In this document: in pieces, positions 53,163-60,097 of the stretch
How positions within the stretch are numbered: position 1 is the first letter of the stretch
How the letters are laid out: the number at the start of each line of letters is the position of its first letter
Source: Rhodobacter sp. Har01
GTDB lineage: Bacteria > Pseudomonadota > Alphaproteobacteria > Rhodobacterales > Rhodobacteraceae
Assembly (NCBI RefSeq): GCF_020564565.1
Contig: NZ_JAJCTD010000006.1
Coordinates: 1 to 64,000 of the forward strand
Length of the DNA: 64,000 bases
Reading direction: 5' to 3'
Program-made: the position numbers and the translations under genes
Notes under the pieces: model-generated
Database searches by the model: none
The model's input: only the letters and a program-made list of their open reading frames with translations
What the model was told of the DNA's origin: nothing

Positions 53163-53265
53163 AGGGTGAGAGGCTGGACAGCGACCCAAGCGGGTCTCGT
53201 TACGGCTGCTTCCTTCCGGACCTGACCGGGTTGGCGAGGCGCCTGCCCGCGCCAACCTCTCGCCC
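53163..53265 (-). ncRNA. ffs: Signal recognition particle RNA (small bacterial 4.5S type)
   Basis: On the minus strand the invariant apical segment GGTCAGGTCCGGAAGGAAGC is followed by AGCC, the tetraloop and asymmetric-loop region bound by Ffh. The ends GAGAGGTTGG and CCAGCCTCTC pair over 10 bp to close the long hairpin, giving an RNA of about 100 nt. It lies near dnaX/recR, as often seen. The exact ends are estimates. Confidence 0.93.
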
Positions 53266-53268
53266 GCC

Positions 53269-53296
53269 GATATAGGCCCGGGGGGCGGGATTCGCA
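53269..53296 (-). promoter_or_regulatory. Promoter of the SRP RNA gene
   Basis: On the minus strand, TTGCGA (53291-53296), a 16-nt GC-rich spacer and TATATC (53269-53274). This puts transcription start near 53262-53265, at the 5' end of the folded RNA. Confidence 0.7.
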
Positions 53297-53378
53297 AGCC
53301 ATCCCGCCAGCACGTCGCAGCCCGCGAATCGCTGCAATGCCCTAGGCTGCAAGCGCGCCCAAGCGCAAGGAGGCCGCG

Positions 53379-54752
53379 ATGACCAACCTGGTAAGGATGG
53401 ATTGGCCCGACCATGGCACCCCCGACCTGCCACCCGCCTTTGGCCTGCCCGAGGCCGAGGCGCGGCTTGCCGACACGCGCGCGGCGATGGCCGCGGCGGG
53501 CCAGGCGGCGCTGGTGGTCTATGCCGACCGCGAGCACGCAGCGAACCTGCACTGGCTGACTGGCTTCGACCCGCACTTCGAGGAGGCGGTGCTGGTGGTC
53601 ACCCCGGATGACGCGCTGCTGCTGGCGGGCAACGAATGCCTGCCCTGGACGGCGGTCTCGCCGCTGGTCGCTGCCGGGCGCATTCGCATCGGCCATTGCG
53701 CCGCGCTGTCGTTGCCCAGCCAGCCGCGCGGCACGCCCCGGCTGGCCGACTGGCTGGCCGAGATCGTGCCCAAGGGCGCGACGGTCGGCGCCGCAGGGTG
53801 GAAGTGGTTCGGTCCCGACGAGGTGGACGATCCCGCCACCGCGCTGGACCTGCCGGCCTTTGTCGCCGACCCGCTGCGCGCCATCGCGGGGCGAGTGGAA
53901 AACGCCACCGCACTGTTCATGCACCCCGGCCACGGGCTGCGCTGCCGGGTCGATGCCGATGAGATCGCCCGGCTGGAGTTCGCCAACCATATGGCCGCAG
54001 CCGCGCTGAAGCGGATGGTCTTTGCCTTTCGCGAAGGCATGACGGATTTTGCGGCGGTCGAGGCCGCGCGGCTGGGCGGGCTGCCGCTGGGTTGCCACCT
54101 GACCTTTGCCACCGGCGGGCGGGCCGCGCAGGGCCTGTCCGGCCCCAGCGGAGAGCGGTTGACCCCGGGCCAGCCGATCAGCTTCAACATCTGCCACTGG
54201 GGTGCCAACATCTGCCGCGCCGGCTGGGTGGCACGCGGCCCGGCGGACCTGCCGCGGCCGGCAGAAGGCTATCTCGACGACTTCGTCTTTCCCTACGTCG
54301 CCGCCATGTCGGACTGGTGCGCGTTGATGCGTCCCGGCGTGACCGGGGGTGAGGTCTGGGCAGGGATGCGCACCCGCCTGCCGTTCCGCACCTTTGGCGT
54401 GACGCTGAACCCGGGCCACCTGATCGGGCTGGACGAATGGATCAGTTCTCCCATCGCCGAGGGGTCGGACATCCCGCTCGCCTCGGGCATGGCGATGCAG
54501 ATGGACGTGATCCCGTCGCACCCCGCCTATGGCTCGACCCGGATGGAGGATGGCTACGTCCTGGCAGACGAGGCCCTGCGCAGGGATCTGGCACACCGAC
54601 ACCCCAACGTCGCCCGCCGCATCCAGGCCCGGGCCAGTTTCATGCGCGACGCCATCGGGATGCACGTGCCCGAGACCCTTCTGCCGCTTGCCGACACCTG
54701 CGGGATCGTCGCGCCCTTCCTTCTTGACGCGGCGCAGGTGGTGGTGCTCTAG
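53379..54752 (+). CDS. M24 (aminopeptidase P/creatinase-fold) homologue with degenerate metal site
   Basis: A 457-residue two-domain protein: an N-terminal creatinase-type domain (about residues 20-190) and a C-terminal pita-bread domain. Of the five metal ligands of M24 peptidases, the late ones are partly kept: NPGHLIG (His) and TRMEDGYVL (Glu), with MQMDVIP giving Asp where Glu is usual. Where the two Asp should be, the sequence reads ISFNICHWGANICRAGW and has neither. It may be a metal-independent creatinase-like hydrolase or a non-catalytic homologue. AAGGAGG precedes the ATG. Divergent from the SRP RNA. Confidence 0.8.
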   Translation: MTNLVRMDWPDHGTPDLPPAFGLPEAEARLADTRAAMAAAGQAALVVYADREHAANLHWLTGFDPHFEEAVLVVTPDDALLLAGNECLPWTAVSPLVAAGRIRIGHCAALSLPSQPRGTPRLADWLAEIVPKGATVGAAGWKWFGPDEVDDPATALDLPAFVADPLRAIAGRVENATALFMHPGHGLRCRVDADEIARLEFANHMAAAALKRMVFAFREGMTDFAAVEAARLGGLPLGCHLTFATGGRAAQGLSGPSGERLTPGQPISFNICHWGANICRAGWVARGPADLPRPAEGYLDDFVFPYVAAMSDWCALMRPGVTGGEVWAGMRTRLPFRTFGVTLNPGHLIGLDEWISSPIAEGSDIPLASGMAMQMDVIPSHPAYGSTRMEDGYVLADEALRRDLAHRHPNVARRIQARASFMRDAIGMHVPETLLPLADTCGIVAPFLLDAAQVVVL

Positions 54753-54774
54753 CCGGGCAGCTGTGACACGCCGC

Positions 54775-55224
54775 TCAGTGCCGGAACGGCGCCGGTTTCG
54801 CCCCGTGCCGGTCGAGCCAGCGGATTGCGCTTCGGGCGCCAAGGATGCCGGCGGTCATGGCCGCCAGAAAGATCAGCACCCCGGTGTTGCCGGTGCCCAG
54901 CATCGGCAAGGCGCCGCCGGGGCAAAAGCCGGTGATCCCCCAGCCGATGCCGAAGACGGCCGAGCCGCCCAGCAGGCGGGCGTCAATCACCCTGGACTTC
55001 GGCAGGTGGAAAGCCCTGTCCAGCAAAGGCGCGGGGCGGCGCAGGACAGCGCGATAGCCAAGGTAGGTGACGGCAAGCGCCCCACCCATGACCAGGATCA
55101 GGCTGGGGTCCCAGCCGCCGGCGAGATCGAAGAAATTGAGGACTTTGGCCGGGTTGCCCATGCCCGAAAGCACGATCCCGCAGCCGAAGACCAGGCCGAT
55201 CAGAAGGGCGGAGAGGATGCGCAT
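54775..55224 (-). CDS. YeeE/YedE-family transporter, C-terminal half (DUF6691-like)
   Basis: A 149-residue membrane protein with four hydrophobic helices. Conserved Cys motifs: VFGCGIVLSGMGNP (about residues 12-25) and ITGFCPGGALP (about 97-107). With the preceding gene it makes up a split YeeE/YedE (TsuA-like) transporter, which takes up thiosulfate or a related sulfur species by relay between cysteines. Starts 3 nt after its partner, so the two halves are co-translated. Confidence 0.88.
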   Translation of the reverse strand: MRILSALLIGLVFGCGIVLSGMGNPAKVLNFFDLAGGWDPSLILVMGGALAVTYLGYRAVLRRPAPLLDRAFHLPKSRVIDARLLGGSAVFGIGWGITGFCPGGALPMLGTGNTGVLIFLAAMTAGILGARSAIRWLDRHGAKPAPFRH

Positions 55225-55227
55225 GTC

Positions 55228-55656
55228 TCAGGCCGTCAGATGCCGAAGGGCATAGACCGTCAGCCCGGTGAACAGCATGAACGTCGCCGTCGCCACGATG
55301 GACCGGATCGACAATCGGGCCATGCCGCAGACGCCGTGGCCCGAGGTGCAGCCGCCGCCGAACGTGACCCCGATGCCCACCAGAAGCCCACCCAGAACCA
55401 TGAGGCCGCTGCCGACCGGAACCTGCACGGCGGGCATCTGGCCACTGAGAGCCCAGAACAACCCCGGCGCTGCGGCCATGCCGGCAAGCAGGGCGGCGCG
55501 CCAGGCCCAGTCGCGCAGGGTCTCGGGGAAGAACACCCCGGCGACGATGCCGGTGGCGCCGTAGATCCGGCCCAGCGTGGCCATCAATAGCACCGAAGCG
55601 GTGCCGATCAGCAGGCCTCCGGCCAGCGAGGCCCAAGGGGTGAATTCGGTTTCCAT
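55228..55656 (-). CDS. YeeE/YedE-family transporter, N-terminal half
   Basis: A 142-residue membrane protein with four helices and the signature FGGGCTSGHGVCGMARLS near residues 103-120, containing two Cys. Partner of the next gene in a split sulfur transporter. ATG 55656 starts the conserved N-terminus; upstream in-frame codons are Arg-rich and lack a ribosome-binding site. The pair sits alone, with a terminator of the neighbouring gene 70 nt upstream, so it must have its own promoter. Confidence 0.88.
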   Translation of the reverse strand: METEFTPWASLAGGLLIGTASVLLMATLGRIYGATGIVAGVFFPETLRDWAWRAALLAGMAAAPGLFWALSGQMPAVQVPVGSGLMVLGGLLVGIGVTFGGGCTSGHGVCGMARLSIRSIVATATFMLFTGLTVYALRHLTA

Positions 55657-55726
55657 GGCCAGCAGCGGTCCTTGCCTGTAAGCCGTGCCCCTCTGCCTTG
55701 TTTTCCTGGCGAAGGCCAGAGGCATG

Positions 55727-55762
55727 AAAAAGGGGGCGAAGGCTGCTCATCCCTTCGCCCCC
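55727..55762 (-). terminator. Rho-independent terminator of the small secreted-protein gene
   Basis: On the minus strand, an 11-bp stem GGGGGCGAAGG paired with CCTTCGCCCCC (55732-55742 with 55752-55762) is followed by TTTTT. It lies 70 nt after the stop of the 163-residue protein. Confidence 0.88.
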
Positions 55763-55831
55763 CAGTCCGGACACCGCGGTCAAGGGCCTGCGGTGCCGTC
55801 CCCGGGCCCCAAGCGGCCCGGAAACCCTGTG

Positions 55832-56323
55832 TCAGCGGCCGCGGTCCTCGCGCACCTCGAACCCGGCTTCGCGCAGGCAGTCGACGCCGTAGATCCGGTC
55901 CCATTTGCCGTAGATGCGGGCCTCATGGCTGCAATGGCGGGGCAGCTTGGCGCGGACGCCTTCGTCGCGCAGGCAGCTTTCGGGATAGACCGTCACGCTG
56001 CGGCGCTGGCCGTCGATCTGGATGGCGCAGACGGCGGGGATGCGGGGACGGTCGGCCTTGTGCTTCTTCTTGTGCACCGGCGCGGGGGCGGGCTTGCGGT
56101 CATTGTCGTTCAGTTCGTTCACGATGGCGCCCAGCACGATGATGCCCAGAAGTGCCTTGGCCAGGTCGTCGCTGCGCTTGTCGGCGCGGGCCGGAAGGGC
56201 GCTGGCAAGAACCAGCGCCAGCACCGCGGCGGCGGCGGCGAGGCCGGCGAAGAAGCGGCCGGGCGCGGGGGCGGGAACAGCGCGCGAGATGCGGGCGGCG
56301 GGGATGATCCGGGGCGGGTGCAT
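55832..56323 (-). CDS. Exported protein of unknown function (163 residues)
   Basis: Begins with an unusually long basic n-region (MHPPRIIPAARISRAVPAPAPGR) before a hydrophobic stretch and cleavage after ARA near residue 48. The mature part has a short helix (LLGIIVLGAIVNE), a Lys/His/Pro linker, then a Cys-containing domain (CAIQIDG, ESCLRDE, RHCSHEARIYG, VDCLREAGFEV) whose four Cys could form two disulfides. AAGGAGG precedes the ATG. A T-rich terminator follows. No family name can be given. Divergent from the small secreted/winged-helix pair. Confidence 0.75.
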   Translation of the reverse strand: MHPPRIIPAARISRAVPAPAPGRFFAGLAAAAAVLALVLASALPARADKRSDDLAKALLGIIVLGAIVNELNDNDRKPAPAPVHKKKHKADRPRIPAVCAIQIDGQRRSVTVYPESCLRDEGVRAKLPRHCSHEARIYGKWDRIYGVDCLREAGFEVREDRGR

Positions 56324-56474
56324 TGCGGCCTCCTTGTCAGAATTGTTGTTTGTGTTCTGGGGGTTCGCCAGGCCGATCCGGGCCGTGGGAACCTTGAGGA
56401 CAGCATCCGGCCAATCGCGCCGGACAGGCAATATCGCCGCGGTGTTATGCGATAGCAGCCGGGGGCAGGGGCGT

Positions 56475-56489
56475 GGATATTGAATATCC
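56475..56489. promoter_or_regulatory. 15-bp palindrome upstream of the secreted/winged-helix pair
   Basis: GGATATT-G-AATATCC, 7-bp perfect arms around one G, AT-rich within a GC-rich region, 58 nt before the ATG of the 95-residue protein. A candidate operator. Confidence 0.5.
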
Positions 56490-56546
56490 GGGGGCTTGTG
56501 CGCAGAGTGCGTCAGGACGAGCAGTTCTGCGCCATGGAGCCGGACA

Positions 56547-56834
56547 ATGAAGAGCCTGATGATCTTGATCGCAGTCGCTGCGCTGACGCTGGCCGGGCCG
56601 GCGGCAGCGGAATGCTATGCCGATTACAAGGCCAAGAAGAAAGATCCAACCAGGTATCACTACGGTGTGGCGCAGATCAGCGACGCAAATTGCAGCGTGG
56701 GGGCCGCGTTGGGCGAATTGGCGCCGCGTCTTGCCGGCGACGGCTGGACCTTGCTGGACGTTGTATCCACATTCGGGCCCGAGGGTCTGGAGAAAAGGAA
56801 AGCGAATGCCGGGGAGTATTTCCTCCGTTACTGA
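56547..56834 (+). CDS. Small secreted protein upstream of a membrane winged-helix gene (95 residues)
   Basis: Signal peptide (MKSLMILIAVAALTLAGPAAA, cut near residue 21) followed by a 74-residue mature domain with two Cys (ECYADYK and DANCSVG) that may pair. Composition is mixed alpha/beta and soluble. GGAG precedes the ATG. Its 3' end overlaps the next gene by 29 nt, so the two are co-translated. Function unknown; the coupling suggests a periplasmic partner of the membrane protein. Confidence 0.72.
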   Translation: MKSLMILIAVAALTLAGPAAAECYADYKAKKKDPTRYHYGVAQISDANCSVGAALGELAPRLAGDGWTLLDVVSTFGPEGLEKRKANAGEYFLRY

Positions 56835-57510
56835 CAGCCTGAGGCAGGGCAACCGCGTGGTTGCCTTCGGCATTGCCGGCATCGTGCTGATCCTGTTCGG
56901 AGTGGCGCTGTTCCTGTTCCTGAACCTGCCCGACGCCAACGCCTTCAATGCCCGGGTCGAGCGGATTTTCGTCGAGAACGATGACCTGACTTCGGGCGCC
57001 GAGATCAAGCTCTTGGAAATTCTGGCGCAATCGGGCACCTCGTTCTCGGAAGTTCTGATCAGCTACCGCGTTGTGATCTTCGTGCTGCTGGTCTTTTCCA
57101 CCGCCCTTCTGGTGGCGGCGCTGGTGTTTCTGGTGATGATCATCGCGCTGAACCGGCGGATTTCGGCGATACAACGGTCGGGCATCCAGGTGGCCAGCCT
57201 GATGATTTCTCGCGAGGCGCGGGCCGTCTACATCAACGACCTCGAGTTCCAGTTGACCGAGGCCGCGCTGGAGACGCTGAGCGTTCTGGCCGAGGCGCGG
57301 ATGGATGACGAGGTGTTGACCGGGGCGCAGATCGAGGCGGTGATCTCTGGCCGCAACGAGGTGGACTGCGACGAGGCGGCGGGGGCGACGCGGGTCAAGC
57401 GGCTGCGCGACACGCTGGGCAACCAGCTGGTCAGCGAGCTGCTGGTCAAGACCATCGCGCGGCGCGGCTATGTGCTGGCGGTGGGCAAAGAGACGATTCG
57501 GATGATCTGA
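56806..57510 (+). CDS. Inner-membrane protein with C-terminal OmpR-type winged helix
   Basis: A 234-residue protein. Two hydrophobic helices (about residues 20-40 and 92-115) flank a short, probably periplasmic loop. The cytosolic C-terminus (about 140-230) reads like an OmpR/PhoB winged helix: INDLEFQLTEAALETLSVLAEA (the LTxxE...LL helix), then TRVKRLRDTLGNQ (recognition-helix type) and KTIARRGYVLAV (the TVRGxGYR wing). ToxR and CadC carry such a domain at the N-terminus; here it is at the C-terminus behind two membrane spans. AAAGGAAAG precedes the ATG. Probably a membrane-tethered regulator; targets unknown. Confidence 0.72.
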   Translation: MPGSISSVTDSLRQGNRVVAFGIAGIVLILFGVALFLFLNLPDANAFNARVERIFVENDDLTSGAEIKLLEILAQSGTSFSEVLISYRVVIFVLLVFSTALLVAALVFLVMIIALNRRISAIQRSGIQVASLMISREARAVYINDLEFQLTEAALETLSVLAEARMDDEVLTGAQIEAVISGRNEVDCDEAAGATRVKRLRDTLGNQLVSELLVKTIARRGYVLAVGKETIRMI

Positions 57511-57552
57511 CCCGATCACAGGGTTAACGAGCTGATTCCGCAAAGAATTTCA

Positions 57553-57607
57553 TGAATGGTCTGCGTTTGGTCCACGTCTGGCTGACGTATGGCAGGCGTA
57601 TGGCTGC
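57553..57607. repeat. Five direct repeats at exact 11-bp spacing upstream of nspC
   Basis: Five TGGY cores start at 57557, 57568, 57579, 57590 and 57601, each 11 bp after the last. Four are preceded by CGT (consensus CGTNTGGY), the first by a degenerate TGA. Spacing of one helical turn is the layout used by OmpR/PhoB-type regulators. Lies 43 nt after the winged-helix gene and 124 nt before nspC. The rest of the 220-nt gap contains an ATGCAA/TTGCAT inverted repeat (57643-57666) but no gene. Confidence 0.65.
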
Positions 57608-57730
57608 TTTTGCCGCCGCGGCGGGTGAATGCGGCGGGCGTCATGCAACCTTCAAGAGCCTTGCATAGGGGAAATGGGGGGCCTAAGGAACGCGTTTCCT
57701 GTTGGTCCCTTGACCGCCTTGGGGGATGCG

Positions 57731-58825
57731 ATGATCCAGACACCCTATTACCTGATCGACCGCGCCCGGCTGGCCCGGAACATGGCGGTGATGGACGAAT
57801 TGCGCGTCGCCTCGGGGGCGAAGTGCCTGCTGGCGCTGAAGTGCTTTGCGACCTGGGGCGTGTTCGGCCAGATGCGGGCGCACATGGACGGGACCACCAG
57901 TTCCAGCCTGTACGAATTGCGGCTGGGGCGCGAGGAGTTCGGCGGCGAGACCCATGCCTATTCGGTGGGCTGGGCCGACCATGAGATCGCCGAAGCGGTG
58001 GGCTATGCCGACAAGATCATCTTCAATTCCATCGGGCAGCTTGAGCGGTTCGACAATGCCTCGGCCCATATCGCGCGGGGGCTGCGGCTGAACCCGCGGT
58101 TTTCGACCAGCGGGTTCGACCTGGCCGATCCGGCGCGGCCGTTCAGTCGCCTGGGGGAATGGGATGCCGGCAAGATCAAGCGGGTGATGGACCGGATCAG
58201 CGGCTTCATGATCCACTACAACTGCGAGAACGCCGATTTCGACCTGTTCGACCGGCAGCTTTCGCAGATCGAAGAGGAATTCGGCGGGCTGCTGCGGCGG
58301 TTGAAGTGGGTCTCCCTGGGCGGCGGCATCCACTTCACAGGCGAGGGTTATCCCGTGGCGAAGCTGGCGGCACGGCTGAAGGCGTTTTCCGACCGCTTCG
58401 GGGTGCAGGTCTATCTTGAGCCGGGCGAGGCGGCGATCACCGGGGCGGCAAGCCTTGAGGTGACGGTTCTGGACGTGATGAACAACGGCAAGGACCTGGC
58501 CATTGTGGATTCCTCGGTCGAGGCCCATATGCTGGACCTGCTGATCTATCGCCAGCCGGCGAAGATGGAGACGGAGGGCGAGCATCCGTTCATGATCTGC
58601 GGCAAGTCCTGTCTGGCGGGCGACGTGTTCGGCGAGTTCAACTTTCCCAAGCCCTTGCAGGTGGGCGACCGGCTGAGCATCACCGATGCGGCGGGATACA
58701 CCATGGTCAAGAAGAACTGGTTCAATGGCGTGAAGATGCCGTCGATTGTCATCCGCGAACTGGACGGCAGCCTGACCGTCGCGCGCGCCTTCGGTTACGC
58801 CGATTACAAGGCGTCCCTGGGCTGA
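57731..58825 (+). CDS. nspC: Carboxynorspermidine decarboxylase
   Basis: PLP-dependent decarboxylase of the alanine-racemase fold (364 residues) that turns carboxy(nor)spermidine into (nor)spermidine. The PLP Lys is in LLALKCFATWGVF (about residue 38); GGGIHFTGEGYP, YLEPGEA and CGKSCLAGDVFGEF near the C-terminus are the NspC motifs. ATG 57731 has GGGGGAT upstream; the in-frame start 102 nt earlier lacks support. Followed 32 nt later by the dehydrogenase of the same pathway. Preceded by the 11-bp phased repeats. Confidence 0.95.
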   Translation: MIQTPYYLIDRARLARNMAVMDELRVASGAKCLLALKCFATWGVFGQMRAHMDGTTSSSLYELRLGREEFGGETHAYSVGWADHEIAEAVGYADKIIFNSIGQLERFDNASAHIARGLRLNPRFSTSGFDLADPARPFSRLGEWDAGKIKRVMDRISGFMIHYNCENADFDLFDRQLSQIEEEFGGLLRRLKWVSLGGGIHFTGEGYPVAKLAARLKAFSDRFGVQVYLEPGEAAITGAASLEVTVLDVMNNGKDLAIVDSSVEAHMLDLLIYRQPAKMETEGEHPFMICGKSCLAGDVFGEFNFPKPLQVGDRLSITDAAGYTMVKKNWFNGVKMPSIVIRELDGSLTVARAFGYADYKASLG

Positions 58826-58857
58826 CCGCCCTTCCCCGACATGCGAGGAGGTTTCCG

Positions 58858-60093
58858 ATGAAACGGAATGTTCTGATCATTGGCGCCGGCGGCGTGGCGC
58901 AGGTGGTGGCGCACAAGGCGGCGCAGCACAACGACCGGCTGGGGGATCTGCACATCGCCAGCCGCACGGTGGCGAAGGCGCAGGCGATCATCGACAGCGT
59001 GCAGGACAAGGGCGCGATGAAGGTGCCGGGGGTGTTCGTGGCCCATGCCGTGGATGCGATGGATACCGGCGCGGTGGCGCATCTGATCCGGCATACCGGC
59101 TGCCAGATCGTCATCAACGTCGGCAGTTCCTTCGTCAACATGACGGTGCTCGAAGCCTGCATCGAGACCGGCGCGGCCTATATGGACACCGCCATTCACG
59201 AAGACCCCGCGCAGATCTGCGAGACGCCGCCGTGGTATGCCAACCACGAGTGGAAGCGGCGCGAGCGGTGCCGCGCGGCGGGGGTGACGGCGGTGCTGGG
59301 CATCGGCTTTGACCCCGGCGTGGTGAACGCCTGGGCGCGGGTGGCCGAGGGGATGCTGGACCGGATCGACAGTATCGACATCGTGGACATCAACGCCGGC
59401 AGCCACGGCAAGTATTTCGCCACCAACTTCGACCCCGAGATCAATTTCCGCGAGTTCACCGGGACGGTGTGGTCGTGGCAGGGCGGGGCCTGGGTGCCGA
59501 ACGAGATGTTCGAGGTGGGCAAGGACTGGACCCTGCCGGTGGTGGGGCCGCAAAGGGCCTATCTGACCGGGCACGATGAGGTGCACAGCCTGTCGGCGCG
59601 CTATCCGCAGGCGGATGTGCGGTTCTGGATGGGCTTCGGCGACCACTACATCAACGTCTTCACAGTGCTGAAGAATCTGGGGCTGCTGAGCGAGCAGCCG
59701 GTGCGCACGGCCGAGGGCCTTGAGGTGGTGCCGCTGAAGGTGGTCAAGGCGGTGCTGCCCGATCCGGCCAGCCTGGCGCCGACCTATACCGGCAAGACCT
59801 GCATCGCCGATGTGGTGCGGGGGGTGAAGGACGGCCGGCCGGTCGAGTTGACGATCTACAACGTCGCCGACCATGCCGAGGCCTATGCCGAGGTGGGCAG
59901 TCAGGGCATTTCCTACACCGCCGGCGTGCCCCCGGTGGTGGCGGCGCTGCTGATCGCGGACGGCACCTGGGACGTCGGCCGCATGGTCAATGTCGAGGAA
60001 CTGGACCCGCGACCCTTCATCAGCCTGTTGAACGGCATGGGCCTGCCCAGCCGGATCATCGACGGGCAGGGCGACCGGCTGCTGACGTTCTGA
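58858..60093 (+). CDS. Carboxynorspermidine synthase (saccharopine dehydrogenase family)
   Basis: Rossmann-fold reductase of 411 residues that condenses aspartate semialdehyde with a diamine (diaminopropane or putrescine) to carboxy(nor)spermidine. Nucleotide site VLIIGAGGVAQVVAHKAA at residues 5-22; GIGFDPGVVNAWARVA and the C-terminal ELDPRPFISLLNGMGLP are typical. GAGGAGG precedes the ATG. Together with nspC this is the alternative spermidine route common in alphaproteobacteria lacking AdoMet decarboxylase. Converges with mtlK, 4 nt between stops. Confidence 0.94.
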   Translation: MKRNVLIIGAGGVAQVVAHKAAQHNDRLGDLHIASRTVAKAQAIIDSVQDKGAMKVPGVFVAHAVDAMDTGAVAHLIRHTGCQIVINVGSSFVNMTVLEACIETGAAYMDTAIHEDPAQICETPPWYANHEWKRRERCRAAGVTAVLGIGFDPGVVNAWARVAEGMLDRIDSIDIVDINAGSHGKYFATNFDPEINFREFTGTVWSWQGGAWVPNEMFEVGKDWTLPVVGPQRAYLTGHDEVHSLSARYPQADVRFWMGFGDHYINVFTVLKNLGLLSEQPVRTAEGLEVVPLKVVKAVLPDPASLAPTYTGKTCIADVVRGVKDGRPVELTIYNVADHAEAYAEVGSQGISYTAGVPPVVAALLIADGTWDVGRMVNVEELDPRPFISLLNGMGLPSRIIDGQGDRLLTF

Positions 60094-60097
60094 GGCG

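Noticed and set aside
53040..54842. 600-codon open frame on the minus strand across the M24 gene and SRP RNA
   Set aside because: It is the mirror of a well-supported gene in GC-rich DNA, covers the SRP RNA, and its translation is Arg/Gly/Ala-rich low-complexity with no family resemblance.
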